A stretch of 64,000 nucleotides of DNA from Psychrobacter fulvigenes (GCF_904846155.1 NZ_CAJGZP010000001.1:1116001-1180000); one strand, 5' to 3'; counted from the stretch's first letter, positions 18,868 to 28,737 are shown. Translations and numbers: made by a program. Notes: a model not told the origin generated them from the sequence alone.

Positions 18868-18903
18868 GCATTTTTATGGTAAGTACTGTATATTGAAGAC
18901 AAT

Positions 18904-18941
18904 AATGGGGTTGTTATCTATAGGATGCGACCCCATTTTTA
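18904..18941 (+). terminator. Hairpin terminator between ybaB and recR
   Basis: AATGGGGT pairs with ACCCCATT across an 18-base loop and is followed by TTTTATAG. It lies inside the expected ybaB-recR operon, so it is probably partial. Confidence 0.6.
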
Positions 18942-18972
18942 TAGCTACGGTTTATAGATAAAGGAAGCAACT

Positions 18973-19566
18973 TTGCTCACAGCCAAATTTGATCATCTGG
19001 TGAAACAATTGCGTATCTTGCCTGGCGTTGGCCAAAAAAGCGCCCAACGTATGGCGCTGCATCTGCTTAGCAAAAAACGCCCACAAGGCATGGCGCTTGC
19101 ACAAGCGCTTGATGAGGCGATGCGTGATATCGTAGAGTGTCAGCGCTGTCATAGCTTTAGTGATGACGCTATCTGCCCATTATGCCAAGATCCAAGGCGT
19201 GATGATGGGTTACTATGCGTGGTTGAGACCGCAGCGGATGTGATGGCTATTGAGCAAACGGCAGGCTACCGCGGACGTTATTTTGTCCTAGGGGGACATC
19301 TGTCACCTATTGACGGTGTCAGTGCTGATGATTTAAACATTGATCAATTGGTATGGCGTGTCAAACAGGAGCCTGTCGAGGAGCTGATACTGGCAACGGG
19401 TACTACTGTAGAAGGCCAGACCACCGCGCACTTTATCAGCGAAGCAGTGAGTCGCTATGTTAAAAAAGTCACCCGTTTGGCACAAGGTGTGCCCATGGGC
19501 GGCGAGCTTGAATACCTTGATAGCATGACCCTTGGGCAAGCCATGCAAAACCGCTCTTTCTTATGA
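18973..19566 (+). CDS. recR: Recombination mediator protein RecR
   Basis: RecR works with RecO (and RecF) to load RecA onto SSB-coated gapped DNA. The 197-residue sequence has the helix-hairpin-helix start ([20 protein letters not shown]), a four-Cys zinc finger ([10 protein letters not shown] then CPLCQD), a Toprim domain starting at [16 protein letters not shown], and the C-terminal Walker B-like segment ending in [10 protein letters not shown]. The start is TTG at 18973 with an AAGGAAG ribosome-binding site 5 bases ahead; no better ATG exists. Downstream of ybaB and followed by a terminator. Confidence 0.96.
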   Translation: MLTAKFDHLVKQLRILPGVGQKSAQRMALHLLSKKRPQGMALAQALDEAMRDIVECQRCHSFSDDAICPLCQDPRRDDGLLCVVETAADVMAIEQTAGYRGRYFVLGGHLSPIDGVSADDLNIDQLVWRVKQEPVEELILATGTTVEGQTTAHFISEAVSRYVKKVTRLAQGVPMGGELEYLDSMTLGQAMQNRSFL

Positions 19567-19643
19567 TCTGTCATGGTCTCTCCATTCAATGAAACTTTTG
19601 TAGACTAGAAATCACTGTAGACTGAAAGCTCAGTCTTTTATCT

Positions 19644-19675
19644 AAGCGCTATTGTTAGCGCTTTCTTTTCTTTTA
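19644..19675 (+). terminator. Hairpin terminator after recR
   Basis: AAGCGCT (19644-19650) and AGCGCTT (19657-19663) form a 7-bp stem around ATTGTT, followed by TCTTTTCTTTT. Good intrinsic-terminator shape. Confidence 0.7.
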
Positions 19676-19694
19676 ATTATGCAGGTATTTGCCC

Positions 19695-21017
19695 GTGTCT
19701 GACCCTTTATCCAATATAAATACTCAATCTGACTCTTCCTCATACGCTCACCCTGCTGATTCTATGCAAGAACAGCAGGGAAAAACAGCGACAAACACAA
19801 ACGAGGCAATGTTACCTGCTGAACCTGATATCGATGCATTATTAGACATTGCGGATGAAGTCGCCATCACGTGGGTGCGAGAGCAAAGCCAGTTGGATGA
19901 AGTGATTGATGCGTTAGAGACTTGCGGGCGGGTGGCACTTGATACTGAATTTATCAAGCGTGATACTTATTATCCGCGTCTCGCCTTAGTGCAGTTAAAT
20001 ATTGGTGACCATATTTATTTGTTAGATGCGCCGCAGCTGCGTTTAGAGGAGTTATGGCAGGCACTGACCGAAGTTGATATTGCTATTTGGCATGCTTGCG
20101 GAGAAGATCTGGGTATTTTTTACCTGTTATCTGGCTGTCCTCCATTGACCAATATTTTTGATACCCAGATTGCACTGTCTTATTTGACAGGTCAACTACA
20201 AATGGGCTATCAGCAAGCGCTCGATGAGCAGTTGGATATGCACATTGACAAAGAACACAGTCTGTCTGATTGGCTCCAGCGTCCACTGACTGATGAGCAG
20301 GAGCAATATGCGATTGATGATGTGCGCTATTTACCCGCACTGTATCTCAGTATTGAGTATGCACTGAAATCGCAAGGGCTGTATGACCATGTATGGGAAG
20401 ACTGTCAGCTTTATGCTCATGAGCTGTATCAATCGCAGCATGTCGCAGATGATGCCATATATCTGACCATGGCAGATTATCGTTATACCTCGCAGCAAAT
20501 GGCAGTACTAAAGTCAGTGGCGACTTGGCGTGAGGAATTGGCTCGTGCGACCAATCAGCCGCGTACTTTTGTCATCAAAAAACAAGCGGTGCGGGAGATT
20601 ATCACTGAGCAGCCGACGAGTATGCGTGGGCTTGCGCACAAAACCACGATGCACCGTAGTATGCTCAGACTATATGGTGAGGAGCTGCTAAAAGTCATCA
20701 AAGACGCCAAAGCGCTTGCGCCTGTTGAATATCCAGAACCGCCGCTACCGCCTTATCGCTCAAAAAACAAAGTGCTGTCAAAGGCCGTGCAGGAAGCGAT
20801 TGATGAGCAGGCTGAGAAGCTCGGTGTCCCAGCCAATGTGCTGATGCGCAAAAAGTGGCTTGGGCAACTTTATGAAGTCATTGCTTTTGATAAAGATCTA
20901 GCAGACATGCCACAAGGTTTGCAGGGTTGGCGCTATGAGTGGGTGACACAAACGCTTATTCCAGTGATTGAAGTGCATAAAACTGAGCTACAGCAGGGCA
21001 TGGGCATCAGGAGTTAG
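19695..21017 (+). CDS. rnd: Ribonuclease D
   Basis: 3'-5' exoribonuclease of the DEDD superfamily that trims tRNA precursors and other small RNAs. The exonuclease domain (about residues 60-230) has motif I VALDTEFIKRDTYYPRLALVQL (Asp and Glu metal ligands), motif II near AIWHACGEDLGIF and motif III in YAIDDVRYLPALY (Tyr and Asp). A C-terminal HRDC region spans about 265-345. An acidic, Gln/Ser-rich N-terminal extension of about 55 residues is unusual for RNase D. The start is either TTG 19689 or GTG 19695; I chose GTG because AGG is 9 bases upstream, versus 3 for TTG. About 440 residues is longer than the E. coli enzyme (375) because of that extension. Confidence 0.92.
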   Translation: MSDPLSNINTQSDSSSYAHPADSMQEQQGKTATNTNEAMLPAEPDIDALLDIADEVAITWVREQSQLDEVIDALETCGRVALDTEFIKRDTYYPRLALVQLNIGDHIYLLDAPQLRLEELWQALTEVDIAIWHACGEDLGIFYLLSGCPPLTNIFDTQIALSYLTGQLQMGYQQALDEQLDMHIDKEHSLSDWLQRPLTDEQEQYAIDDVRYLPALYLSIEYALKSQGLYDHVWEDCQLYAHELYQSQHVADDAIYLTMADYRYTSQQMAVLKSVATWREELARATNQPRTFVIKKQAVREIITEQPTSMRGLAHKTTMHRSMLRLYGEELLKVIKDAKALAPVEYPEPPLPPYRSKNKVLSKAVQEAIDEQAEKLGVPANVLMRKKWLGQLYEVIAFDKDLADMPQGLQGWRYEWVTQTLIPVIEVHKTELQQGMGIRS

Positions 21018-21034
21018 CGGTGTCTGACTATCAG

Positions 21035-21709
21035 CTAGCGTTTAAACTGTCCATGCTGTAAGAAATGCGCTGTTTGCCAAGCGACACCTTTATTGATAAG
21101 CATACCCGTATGGGTGACGGGCATGATGAGATGGTCGCTAGCAGCGTCAAGCTTGGTCTCCGAGACATAGACAGTACCATCGTGGGCGAGCAGCTCATCA
21201 GACAGCGCCGTACCTGATTTGCGTAGTTTGCGGTTATGATAGTGCAAAAATGGCTGTCCCAACCCTTGGGGCTTATTGCCAGCAATCACTCCTAAATCAA
21301 TATGCTCAGGCAGTGGCGCAGCAGTGCCATCTAAGGCGTTTTCATATGACTTGCCGACGATCGCTGGCGTGAGTTGCCAAATATAATCCGCGCAGACGCT
21401 GCCATTATGCGGCGTGCCGAGCGTCACGCAGCGACCAATCTGCCACTGTGGATAATTGTAAATAAAATCACGAACAATTAAGCCGCCCAAGCTATGCGCT
21501 ACCAAGTCTAGCAACTGGTCAGGATGGTGATTGGCTTCAAGCCAGCTATTAAGGCGGGCGCTATTGGTCTTGATGCCATCACGCATACTGCGATAGCCAT
21601 ATTGATAAGTATCAAACCCTTGTGCTTGCATGCGTCTAGCCATTGGGCGCATGATAAAGGGCGCTTGATGCAGACCATGAATAAGAATCAGGCGGTTTTT
21701 TTGGCTCAT
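21035..21709 (-). CDS. Alpha/beta hydrolase, triacylglycerol lipase-like (copy 1)
   Basis: A roughly 224-residue hydrolase with LILIHGLHQAP at the N-terminus (oxyanion region) and the nucleophile elbow LVAHSLGGLIVRDF (G/A-H-S-L-G-G), followed by GRCVTLGTPHNGS, a pattern of the PGAP1/lipase class 2 group. The catalytic His is probably in DHLIMPVTHTGML near the C-terminus. No signal peptide, so a cytoplasmic enzyme is expected. ATG 21709 is preferred over TTG 21721. The next gene upstream on the same strand is a clear paralogue with the same motifs in the same order, indicating tandem duplication. Substrate unknown. Confidence 0.82.
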   Translation of the reverse strand: MSQKNRLILIHGLHQAPFIMRPMARRMQAQGFDTYQYGYRSMRDGIKTNSARLNSWLEANHHPDQLLDLVAHSLGGLIVRDFIYNYPQWQIGRCVTLGTPHNGSVCADYIWQLTPAIVGKSYENALDGTAAPLPEHIDLGVIAGNKPQGLGQPFLHYHNRKLRKSGTALSDELLAHDGTVYVSETKLDAASDHLIMPVTHTGMLINKGVAWQTAHFLQHGQFKR

Positions 21710-21829
21710 GCGGTTGTCCAATGGCTATGTAATAGTAATTTATTGATCAGTAAAGCAAACAAAACGTGCCAAATCAAGTGCTGACATAGAGGGCGCCTTA
21801 GATATGATGAGCCTTAGCCGTTCAAAAAA

Positions 21830-22537
21830 CTATCTCTCAAACTTACCATACTTTAAAAAGTAAGCGGTCTGATAGGCGACACTGTCATCTACCAACATCT
21901 CCATGTGCGAGACAGGCAGAGTAATATGGTCTGCAGCGTTGGGTAGCTGGGTCTCGTAAACAAAAACGGCCCCATCATGCTCGCGTTCATCGAGCGTCAA
22001 GTTGGCCTGATATTCATGATACATCAAAACAACTTGGCTAAAGTTATTGGGCACATTACCTGCAATGACGCCCATGCAAACCCCTTCTTTCAATGGTGCT
22101 ATGTTGCCATCTAAGGATTTTTCATAGGATTTACCAATCAGAGGTGGTATCAAGTCCTTTATGTATTTTGCTTTGATACTGCCAATGTGAGGCGTACCTA
22201 GAGTGACGCAGCGGCCAATCTTCCATTGTGAATAGCGGGCAATAAAATCTCTGATCATCAGACCACCCAAACTATGCCCAACCATATTAATGGCTATATT
22301 TGGATCGTGGTTTTTTTCCAGCCAATTATTTAAGTTGTCACTATGCTGGTCAAGCGTTTCACCCAAGCTATCGTAATCAAACTTAAAAGGATGAAAGCCT
22401 TTGATTTGTAGTTTTTTGGCCAAAAACTCCATATACAATGCATTTTGGTGCAGTCCATGAGTTAAGACGACGAAGGGCTGTGAGGCATCATGCTCTGTTG
22501 TTGGCGGCGTATTACTAGAGAATAGGCTGGTAAGCAT
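21830..22537 (-). CDS. Alpha/beta hydrolase, triacylglycerol lipase-like (copy 2)
   Basis: Paralogue of the hydrolase just downstream. It shares VLTHGLHQNALYM, MVGHSLGGLMIRDFIARYSQW, GRCVTLGTPHIGS and the late DHITLPVSHMEML containing the probable catalytic His. The two proteins align end to end with the same length (235 and about 224 aa). The N-terminus (MLTSLFSSNTPPTTEHD) is hydrophilic, so it is probably cytoplasmic. ATG 22537 has GGAATG upstream. The genes are 120 bases apart and probably co-transcribed. A diverged duplicate might have a different acyl specificity; that is inference. Confidence 0.82.
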   Translation of the reverse strand: MLTSLFSSNTPPTTEHDASQPFVVLTHGLHQNALYMEFLAKKLQIKGFHPFKFDYDSLGETLDQHSDNLNNWLEKNHDPNIAINMVGHSLGGLMIRDFIARYSQWKIGRCVTLGTPHIGSIKAKYIKDLIPPLIGKSYEKSLDGNIAPLKEGVCMGVIAGNVPNNFSQVVLMYHEYQANLTLDEREHDGAVFVYETQLPNAADHITLPVSHMEMLVDDSVAYQTAYFLKYGKFER

Positions 22538-22625
22538 GATATTTCATTCCATGGGGTGTTGGTATGGCTTTGAGAATTAATGGCTGTATAGCGTTCTAAT
22601 TATTAGTAATTATACTGACCATATC

Positions 22626-22665
22626 AAAAAACCTCCAAATCATCGCTGACTTGGAGGTTTTTCTT
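22626..22665. terminator. Hairpin terminator downstream of gcvP
   Basis: AAAAACCTCCAA pairs perfectly with TTGGAGGTTTTT around a 12-base loop. The minus-strand copy is followed by TTTTTTGATAT and ends the gcv transcript 44 bases after gcvP; the plus strand is also T-rich. Confidence 0.85.
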
Positions 22666-22708
22666 TAATTTATGACAGATCAGAGTTTGCGTCTGTCAGT
22701 ATCGAGGA

Positions 22709-25603
22709 TTACATATAATTTTCGATACTTGGGCAAGAGCACATTAGGTTCTTATCACCATAGACATCATCGACACGGCCAACCGAAGGCCAGAACTTAT
22801 TCTGACGTATATACGGTAATGGGAATGCCGCAACATCACGGCTGTACGGATGTTTCCACTCATCAGCAGTGATGACTGCTGCAGTATGCGGCGCATTGAC
22901 TAGAGGGTTGTCCTCTAACGTCCAACCCCCTTCACCCGCTTTGGCTTTCATGGCTTCAGCTTTGATAGATTTTAGAGCATTGATAAAGCGATCTATCTCT
23001 TCTTTTGATTCAGACTCAGTAGGCTCAATCATCAGAGTCCCTGCTACTGGGAAGCTCATGGTTGGCGAGTGGAAGCCATAATCCATCAAGCGCTTAGCGA
23101 TATCACTTTCAGTGATGCCAGTCTCTTCTTTTAGCGGACGAATATCGATGATACATTCGTGCGCCACACGGCCATTTTTACCCGTGTACAAAACAGGGTA
23201 GTGGTCTTTTAAGCTGTCAGCCACATAGTTGGCATTCAACAATGCAAGCTTAGTCGCTTCAAGTAGACCGTCACGTCCCATCATCGCGATATACATCCAC
23301 GAGATTGGTAAAATGCTTGCTGAGCCATAAGGCGCAGCTGATACAGCTGAGCAGTCGTTTTGCGCGTTATGCACAGGGCTAATAGTATGGTTGGCGATAA
23401 AGGGTGCTAGATGCGCTTGCATACCGATAGGACCCATACCTGGGCCACCGCCGCCATGGGGAATACAAAAGGTTTTGTGCAAGTTCATATGCAACACGTC
23501 GGCACCGACTTCAGCAGGCTGCATGATGCCAACCTGTGCGTTCATATTAGCGCCATCCATATAGACCTGACCACCATGTTTATGGATGAGGTCACAGATA
23601 TGGCGGATGCCTTCTTCAAACACACCATGTGTTGATGGATAAGTGATCATCAAAGCGCCTAGATTCGTGCTATGCTCTTCACACTTAGCAGTTAGGTCAT
23701 CGATGTCTACGTTACCATTTTCGTCAGTTTTGACCACCACAACTTGCATACCCATCATGATTGCGGTCGCAGGGTTGGTACCGTGTGCTGACTGGGGAAT
23801 CAAGCAAATGTCACGGTCCGTCTCGCCAAGCGACTCATGATAGCGGCGAATAGCGAGCAGACCTGCATATTCACCTGATGCACCAGAGTTTGGCTGCATG
23901 GATATCTCATCGAAGCCAGTAATGGCTTTTAACTGCTCTTGTAAGCTATCAATCATTGAGATATAGCCAGTGACTTGGTCACGCGGCGCAAAGGGATGCA
24001 CATTGGCAAATTCAGGCCATGTGATTGGTAGCATCTCACTGGTCGCATTCAGCTTCATGGTACAGCTACCCAAGGAGATCATGCTGCGGTTCATCGCCAA
24101 GTCTCTGTCTTCAAGGGTCTTTAGGTAGCGTAGCATTTCGTGTTCGGTATGATGTGAGTTGAACACTGGATGCGTTAAGATGTCGTCAGTGCGCAGATGC
24201 TCTGTATTGAGTGAAACAGTCGCTTTTGCAGGCAAGTCGTGCGCTTTATTGACAAACAACTGAGTTAGGACATTAAAGTCCTCTTGGTTACTCACTTCAC
24301 TAAAGGAGACGCTGATTTTGGTGTGGTCGATCCGCCATAAGTTAAAGCCAACGTTATCTGCATTTTCGAAGATTTGAGTGGCCAGCTTCTCTGAACCGCA
24401 ATCAACGACGACGGTATCGAAGAATTGATCATGTACCACACTCAATGAGTCGCTGTTGTTTCTAATCACCTCAGCAAACGCAGTAGCCATCGCATGGATA
24501 CGGGTTGCGATACGCTTAACGCCCGTTGGGCCATGATAGACGGCATACATACCCGCTAGGTTGGCGAGCAATACTTGCGAGGTACAGATGTTTGAGTTGG
24601 CTTTTTCGCGGCGGATATGCTGCTCGCGCGTTTGTAGCGCCATACGTAGAGCAGTATTACCTTGCGCGTCTTTTGAGACACCAATGATACGACCAGGCGC
24701 TGAACGCTTGGCTTTATCAGAAAAAGCAAAATAGGCGGCATGTGGACCACCAAAGCCCATAGGAATACCAAAGCGCTGCGTGCTACCTAACGCCACATCT
24801 GCACCCATATCAGCAGGTGATTTTAATAATACCAAGCTCAAAATATCGCTGACAACTGAGGTATAGGTTTTGTTTTTCTTAACAGCGCTGATCACGTCGG
24901 TTAAGTCTTTGACATCGCCTTCTTTACCGACATACTGAAATAGGGCACCGAAGTAATCACCAGATTTGGCGGTTTCAAAGTCACCGACCACCACTTCCCA
25001 GCCAAAGTATTTAGCACGAGTACGAATCACGTCTAGGGTTTGTGGGTATATGCGCTCATCGACAAAAAACTGCGTGGATTTGCTTTTGCTCATGCGCTTT
25101 GACATGGCCATCGCTTCAGCGGCTGCAGTCGCTTCGTCTAGTAGTGAAGCACCAGCCAGCTCAAGGCCAGTTAGGTCGATACATACTTGCTGGAAGTTTA
25201 ATAGTGCTTCAAGGCGACCTTGGGCAATCTCAGCTTGATAAGGGGTATAAGCGGTATACCAGCCTGGATTTTCTAGGACGTTGCGCTGAATGACGGCAGG
25301 CATACGTACCGGCGAGTAACCTTGACCGATATAGCTTTTATTGACAGTAATATTGTCCGCCATCGCTCGTAGTCTGGCGAGTGCGCCATGTTCGCTCATC
25401 GCTTTAGGTAGGTTTAAGGCTTTATGCATACGCACAGGCTCAGGGACAGTACTATCGATAAAGCTGTCCATATCTTTATAACCAATAGCATCCAGCAAAT
25501 CAGCCTGCTTAGCATCATTAGAGCCTAAGTGACGGTAGACGAACTCCGCTTCATTAAATAAACCTGCAAAGGTGTCGAGCGTCGGGTTTTGAGAGGTAGT
25601 CAT
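22709..25603 (-). CDS. gcvP: Glycine dehydrogenase (decarboxylating), P protein
   Basis: P protein of the glycine cleavage system: a PLP enzyme that decarboxylates glycine and transfers the aminomethyl group to lipoyl-GcvH. It is the single-chain form (964 aa), with an N-terminal half carrying the inactive PLP-like fold and a C-terminal half with the Schiff-base Lys in NMNLHKTFCIPHGGGGPGMG. ATG 25603 (MTTSQNPTLDTF) is chosen because AAGGAATGTC precedes it; a more upstream ATG at 25654 adds a hydrophobic 17-residue stretch not expected in this cytoplasmic enzyme. It is the last gene of the riboswitch-controlled gcvT-gcvH-nitroreductase-gcvP series. Motifs are intact. Confidence 0.97.
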   Translation of the reverse strand: MTTSQNPTLDTFAGLFNEAEFVYRHLGSNDAKQADLLDAIGYKDMDSFIDSTVPEPVRMHKALNLPKAMSEHGALARLRAMADNITVNKSYIGQGYSPVRMPAVIQRNVLENPGWYTAYTPYQAEIAQGRLEALLNFQQVCIDLTGLELAGASLLDEATAAAEAMAMSKRMSKSKSTQFFVDERIYPQTLDVIRTRAKYFGWEVVVGDFETAKSGDYFGALFQYVGKEGDVKDLTDVISAVKKNKTYTSVVSDILSLVLLKSPADMGADVALGSTQRFGIPMGFGGPHAAYFAFSDKAKRSAPGRIIGVSKDAQGNTALRMALQTREQHIRREKANSNICTSQVLLANLAGMYAVYHGPTGVKRIATRIHAMATAFAEVIRNNSDSLSVVHDQFFDTVVVDCGSEKLATQIFENADNVGFNLWRIDHTKISVSFSEVSNQEDFNVLTQLFVNKAHDLPAKATVSLNTEHLRTDDILTHPVFNSHHTEHEMLRYLKTLEDRDLAMNRSMISLGSCTMKLNATSEMLPITWPEFANVHPFAPRDQVTGYISMIDSLQEQLKAITGFDEISMQPNSGASGEYAGLLAIRRYHESLGETDRDICLIPQSAHGTNPATAIMMGMQVVVVKTDENGNVDIDDLTAKCEEHSTNLGALMITYPSTHGVFEEGIRHICDLIHKHGGQVYMDGANMNAQVGIMQPAEVGADVLHMNLHKTFCIPHGGGGPGMGPIGMQAHLAPFIANHTISPVHNAQNDCSAVSAAPYGSASILPISWMYIAMMGRDGLLEATKLALLNANYVADSLKDHYPVLYTGKNGRVAHECIIDIRPLKEETGITESDIAKRLMDYGFHSPTMSFPVAGTLMIEPTESESKEEIDRFINALKSIKAEAMKAKAGEGGWTLEDNPLVNAPHTAAVITADEWKHPYSRDVAAFPLPYIRQNKFWPSVGRVDDVYGDKNLMCSCPSIENYM

Positions 25604-25716
25604 GACATTCCTTAATAGAGTCGATGAAAAAGACAGTAAGTGTGGCAAAAACAAGTTTGATAAATAATAACCTGCTAAAAGACGGTCTTAGCAAGGTAGA
25701 ACGATATAAAACAGAT

Positions 25717-26469
25717 CTATACGTAATGTACAAGCTGATCTGGATCAAAGCGAAACTGTGTATGGTAGATACCATTATCAGCACGTGCACCTGCACCGAT
25801 CATCATAACAATATGATGATCGTCGCCAAGTCCAAGCAGCTTTTTCATAGCAGGTTCATCAAAGCCGCCCATCGGGCAGCTATCAAACCCATGCGCACGT
25901 AACGCTAGCATCAGGTTTTGTGCCGCAAGTGCTGCATTGTTGGTCGCCCAGTTTTTGACATCATCAAACGTATAATACGGCGATTTGATCGGGCCTTTTG
26001 CTCGTCTTATCACTTGAATAGTGCCCCATTTAGCAGCGGAGACGATGTTGACAGGCCCTCGTAAGAAGTCTAACGTGACGACTTTGTTATAGTAGTCCTT
26101 GACTTTTTTTGGTACGGGGTTGACTGGATATTCACGCAACACTTGTTTGGCGTGATCATGCCAGTTATCGGTGCGTGCCACCACAGCGATTAAACGTGCA
26201 GACGTTTTTGCGGCGTTTTGGTTCATGCAGTTTTTGATAGCACGTTTTCGGCTGTCTACGCTGTCTATGACGTAAAACTCCCACGGCTGCAAGTTGCTAG
26301 AGTTTGGGGCGAGCATAGCCAGTCGCAAACAATCATCAAGCACGGCATCAGGAATCGGCGTATCGGTAAAGCGGCGCACTGAGCGACGCGACTCAACGAC
26401 TTCACGAAACGCTTGTAGATTTGGAGTGTGAATGGATGCTGCTGTGCTGTCTGCTTTGTCTATACTCAT
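25717..26469 (-). CDS. Nitroreductase family protein
   Basis: FMN-dependent NAD(P)H oxidoreductase family, 250 aa. The FMN-binding N-terminal motif ESRRSVRRFTDTPIPDAVLDD, the NSSNLQPWEFYVI segment and the late LMLALRAHGFDSCPMGGFDE with a following GLGDDHHIVMMIGAGA are characteristic. These enzymes reduce nitroaromatics, quinones or flavins; the physiological substrate is unknown. It lies between gcvH and gcvP on the same strand, which is unusual for a glycine cleavage operon. The start could be ATG 26502 or ATG 26469; I chose 26469 because GGA lies 10 bases ahead. Whether it is co-regulated by the glycine riboswitch is an open question. Confidence 0.88.
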   Translation of the reverse strand: MSIDKADSTAASIHTPNLQAFREVVESRRSVRRFTDTPIPDAVLDDCLRLAMLAPNSSNLQPWEFYVIDSVDSRKRAIKNCMNQNAAKTSARLIAVVARTDNWHDHAKQVLREYPVNPVPKKVKDYYNKVVTLDFLRGPVNIVSAAKWGTIQVIRRAKGPIKSPYYTFDDVKNWATNNAALAAQNLMLALRAHGFDSCPMGGFDEPAMKKLLGLGDDHHIVMMIGAGARADNGIYHTQFRFDPDQLVHYV

Positions 26470-26854
26470 ATTAATAGTATCCGCTTTATAATTAAGAGGC
26501 ATTAACTTAAAGGCACTAGTTGCGAGCCACTACCAGTCGTACTGTAGTGTTGTCAAAGTATTTGGACCATAAAATCGTGTGACAGTTAGTCGAATGTTTG
26601 AACTTAAGTATGGGTGATACCTAAAGGCAGATATCAACAGACCGCTAATATCTGCAATCGCTATAGTTGGTTCGCTTTAAGACCGATACGGGGCTACTGG
26701 GGGCTTCGTTTGACATTGCTATCGCTGCCTTTGTGCAGCAGTATGTAAAGAAAACCTATACCAGTAGCATGTGTCATTAGGCTATCGGTTTTATTTTGAA
26801 CAGATTATATAGCTACTGATTCGGCAGCAGCTTATTAGTATTGGCATTTATCGC
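26470..26854. other. Intergenic spacer between gcvH and nitroreductase gene
   Basis: About 385 bases inside the gcv gene series. It contains a palindromic element at 26693-26768 resembling family P3. No coding frame, RNA gene or clear terminator is seen. A spacer this long suggests the nitroreductase gene and gcvP have their own promoter. Confidence 0.45.
26693..26768. repeat. Palindromic repeat, 76 bp (family P3, probable copy c)
   Basis: Terminal arms GCTACTGG (26693-26700) and CCAGTAGC (26761-26768) are perfectly complementary. The minus-strand interior (TTTTCTTTACATACTG, then CACAAAGGCAGC) resembles but does not equal the shared core of the copies at 4762 and 38579. Length equals the 38579 copy. 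Membership is probable, not certain. Confidence 0.5.
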
Positions 26855-27235
26855 TTACAGCTCGTTTTCGTACTCTTCAGCAGTCATTAAGGCTTCGTAG
26901 TCTGCTATATTGTCAGGCTTCATTCTAAAGAACCAGCCTTCACCATATGGGTCTGAGTTGATGATTTCTGGATCGTCTTCAAGGCTTTCGTTAACCGCAA
27001 CGACTTCGCCTGAAAGAGGAGCGTAGATGTCAGAGGCCGCTTTTACCGACTCGACGACCGCTATCTCATCGTCGACAGCGATAGTATCTTCCACATCAGG
27101 TAGCTCGACGTAGACGACATCACCTAACGCATCTTGTGCATGGTCCGTGATACCAACGGTGATGGTGCCATCTTCTTCTAGGCGCAGCCATTCGTGACTG
27201 GCGATATATTTGAGTTCTGCTGGGATGTTGCTCAT
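26855..27235 (-). CDS. gcvH: Glycine cleavage system H protein
   Basis: Lipoyl carrier protein (126 aa) that shuttles the aminomethyl group between P, T and L proteins. The lipoylation Lys is K65 in [19 protein letters not shown], the standard lipoyl-domain motif, and the N-terminal [22 protein letters not shown] and C-terminal GWFFRMKP are typical. ATG 27235 follows an AAAGGAG ribosome-binding site. Downstream of gcvT by about 150 bases and probably in one transcript under the glycine riboswitch. Confidence 0.97.
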   Translation of the reverse strand: MSNIPAELKYIASHEWLRLEEDGTITVGITDHAQDALGDVVYVELPDVEDTIAVDDEIAVVESVKAASDIYAPLSGEVVAVNESLEDDPEIINSDPYGEGWFFRMKPDNIADYEALMTAEEYENEL

Positions 27236-27387
27236 AAAGTACTCCTTTGAGGATAAAGATCAAAAATGAGAATGATAGACTAACCGAAGGCATCAGCGAA
27301 AATATCGGTTAACCCATAATCAAACAGTATTGCTTAAAATTAGTCAATACTAAAACCAAAACAAGGCATTATCAATTAAAGTTGTAT

Positions 27388-28563
27388 TTAGTCAAACTGC
27401 TGCTTGCCATTACGGACGAAAGGCAGCTTTAGGACACGAGCATCAACAAACTTACCTTTACCGCGCAAGTCGATTTGTACCTTATCATCATCTGATAGGC
27501 TGGCAGGCACACGGGCGATAGCGATAGATTGCTTTAAGCTAGGAGAGAAAGTACCACTGGTAATGAGGCCTTTTTGCTCATTGTCTTCTCCCTGATTAAT
27601 AGTCACTTCCATGCCTTCACGCAATACGCCACGAGTGGTCAGCAATAGGCCAACTTGCTTCATCGCTGTATTGTCTTCTTTGGCTTGTTTGCGCTTGCTC
27701 ACCAATGCTTCACGCCCAACAAAGTCACGCTCGTCTTTTAATGCCAATGTCCAGCCCATGTTGCACTCATAAGGGCTGACGTTCTCATCCATATCATGGC
27801 CATACAGGTTCATACCTGCTTCCATACGCAGAGTATCACGAGCGCCAAGTCCAGCAGGCTTGATGCCCGCTGCTTTTAATTGTTCAAATAAATCGGCCGC
27901 ATCATCAGCAGGCATGATCACCTCGACACCGTCTTCGCCAGTGTAGCCAGTACGTGCGACGAACCAATCTGGTCCTTCGAGATCAGTCAGATCAGCACCA
28001 ACAAAAGGCTTGAGCTCAGCGATAATGTCAGCCCAACCAGGCTTGACTTGGGTGAGTTTGGTGACTGCATTTGGGCCTTGAACGGCGAGCATAGCAAGCT
28101 CGTCGCGCTCAGTAATGGTAACATCAAAACCTGCAGCAGTTTTATGGAAGTGGGCGATGTCTTTGTCACGAGTCCCTGCGTTCGAGACGATACGGTATTC
28201 GGTTTCATCTGCATTCGATAGATAGACGATAAGGTCGTCAATGATGCCGCCTTGTTCATTAAGCATAGGAGAGTATAAGGCCTTTCCGACTGTTTTGAGC
28301 TTGTCGACATCATTTGCCAGTAGCTTTTGTAACCATGCTTTGGCATCAGGACCTTTGACGTCAGCGATGACCATATGTGAGACGTCAAACATGCCTGCAT
28401 CAGTGCGCACGGCTTCATGCTCTTCGATTTGTGAGCCATAATGAATGGGCAGCTCCCAGCCAGAAAAGTCCACAATTTTGCCACCGCTATCGACATGAGA
28501 CTGATATAAAGGAGTACGCTGAGGGGCTTGAGTATTCGTGTTTTGAGAATTGGTATCGGTCAT
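27388..28563 (-). CDS. gcvT: Aminomethyltransferase, glycine cleavage T protein
   Basis: T protein of the glycine cleavage system: it transfers the methylene carbon from H protein to tetrahydrofolate, releasing ammonia. The 391-residue sequence has the folate-binding fold, with the N-terminal [28 protein letters not shown] and the later [13 protein letters not shown] and [19 protein letters not shown] segments that line the active site. ATG 28563 follows AAGGATTTGTT. First gene of the gcv series, directly downstream of the riboswitch and candidate terminator. Confidence 0.97.
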   Translation of the reverse strand: MTDTNSQNTNTQAPQRTPLYQSHVDSGGKIVDFSGWELPIHYGSQIEEHEAVRTDAGMFDVSHMVIADVKGPDAKAWLQKLLANDVDKLKTVGKALYSPMLNEQGGIIDDLIVYLSNADETEYRIVSNAGTRDKDIAHFHKTAAGFDVTITERDELAMLAVQGPNAVTKLTQVKPGWADIIAELKPFVGADLTDLEGPDWFVARTGYTGEDGVEVIMPADDAADLFEQLKAAGIKPAGLGARDTLRMEAGMNLYGHDMDENVSPYECNMGWTLALKDERDFVGREALVSKRKQAKEDNTAMKQVGLLLTTRGVLREGMEVTINQGEDNEQKGLITSGTFSPSLKQSIAIARVPASLSDDDKVQIDLRGKGKFVDARVLKLPFVRNGKQQFD

Positions 28564-28680
28564 AACAAATCCTTATGTAGACGTTATCAGCACCAAGTAA
28601 AATAAGTACGGTGTTTGATAAGCGTCGTAACAGTAGCGAGAAGCAAGTATGCAGGGTGCAGACATTGCGCTAAAAGGTGC

Positions 28681-28731
28681 CACAAAAAAAACAAAGCCGT
28701 GTGCCAAACAGACGCCAAACGTCGGTTTAAG
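28681..28731 (-). terminator. Candidate expression-platform terminator of glycine riboswitch
   Basis: On the minus strand, just after the second aptamer, AAACCG pairs with CGGCTTT with one bulge and is followed by TTTGTTTTTTTTGTG. An alternative GACG-TTTGG-CGTC hairpin lies inside it (28711-28724). This fits transcriptional control, with glycine binding favouring read-through into gcvT. Inference from arrangement. Confidence 0.55.
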
Positions 28732-28737
28732 CAAAAG

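Noticed and set aside
22709-25654. Longer GcvP start at 25654
   Set aside because: The extra 17 residues are hydrophobic and lack a ribosome-binding site; ATG 25603 has AAGGAATGTC and matches the expected N-terminus.
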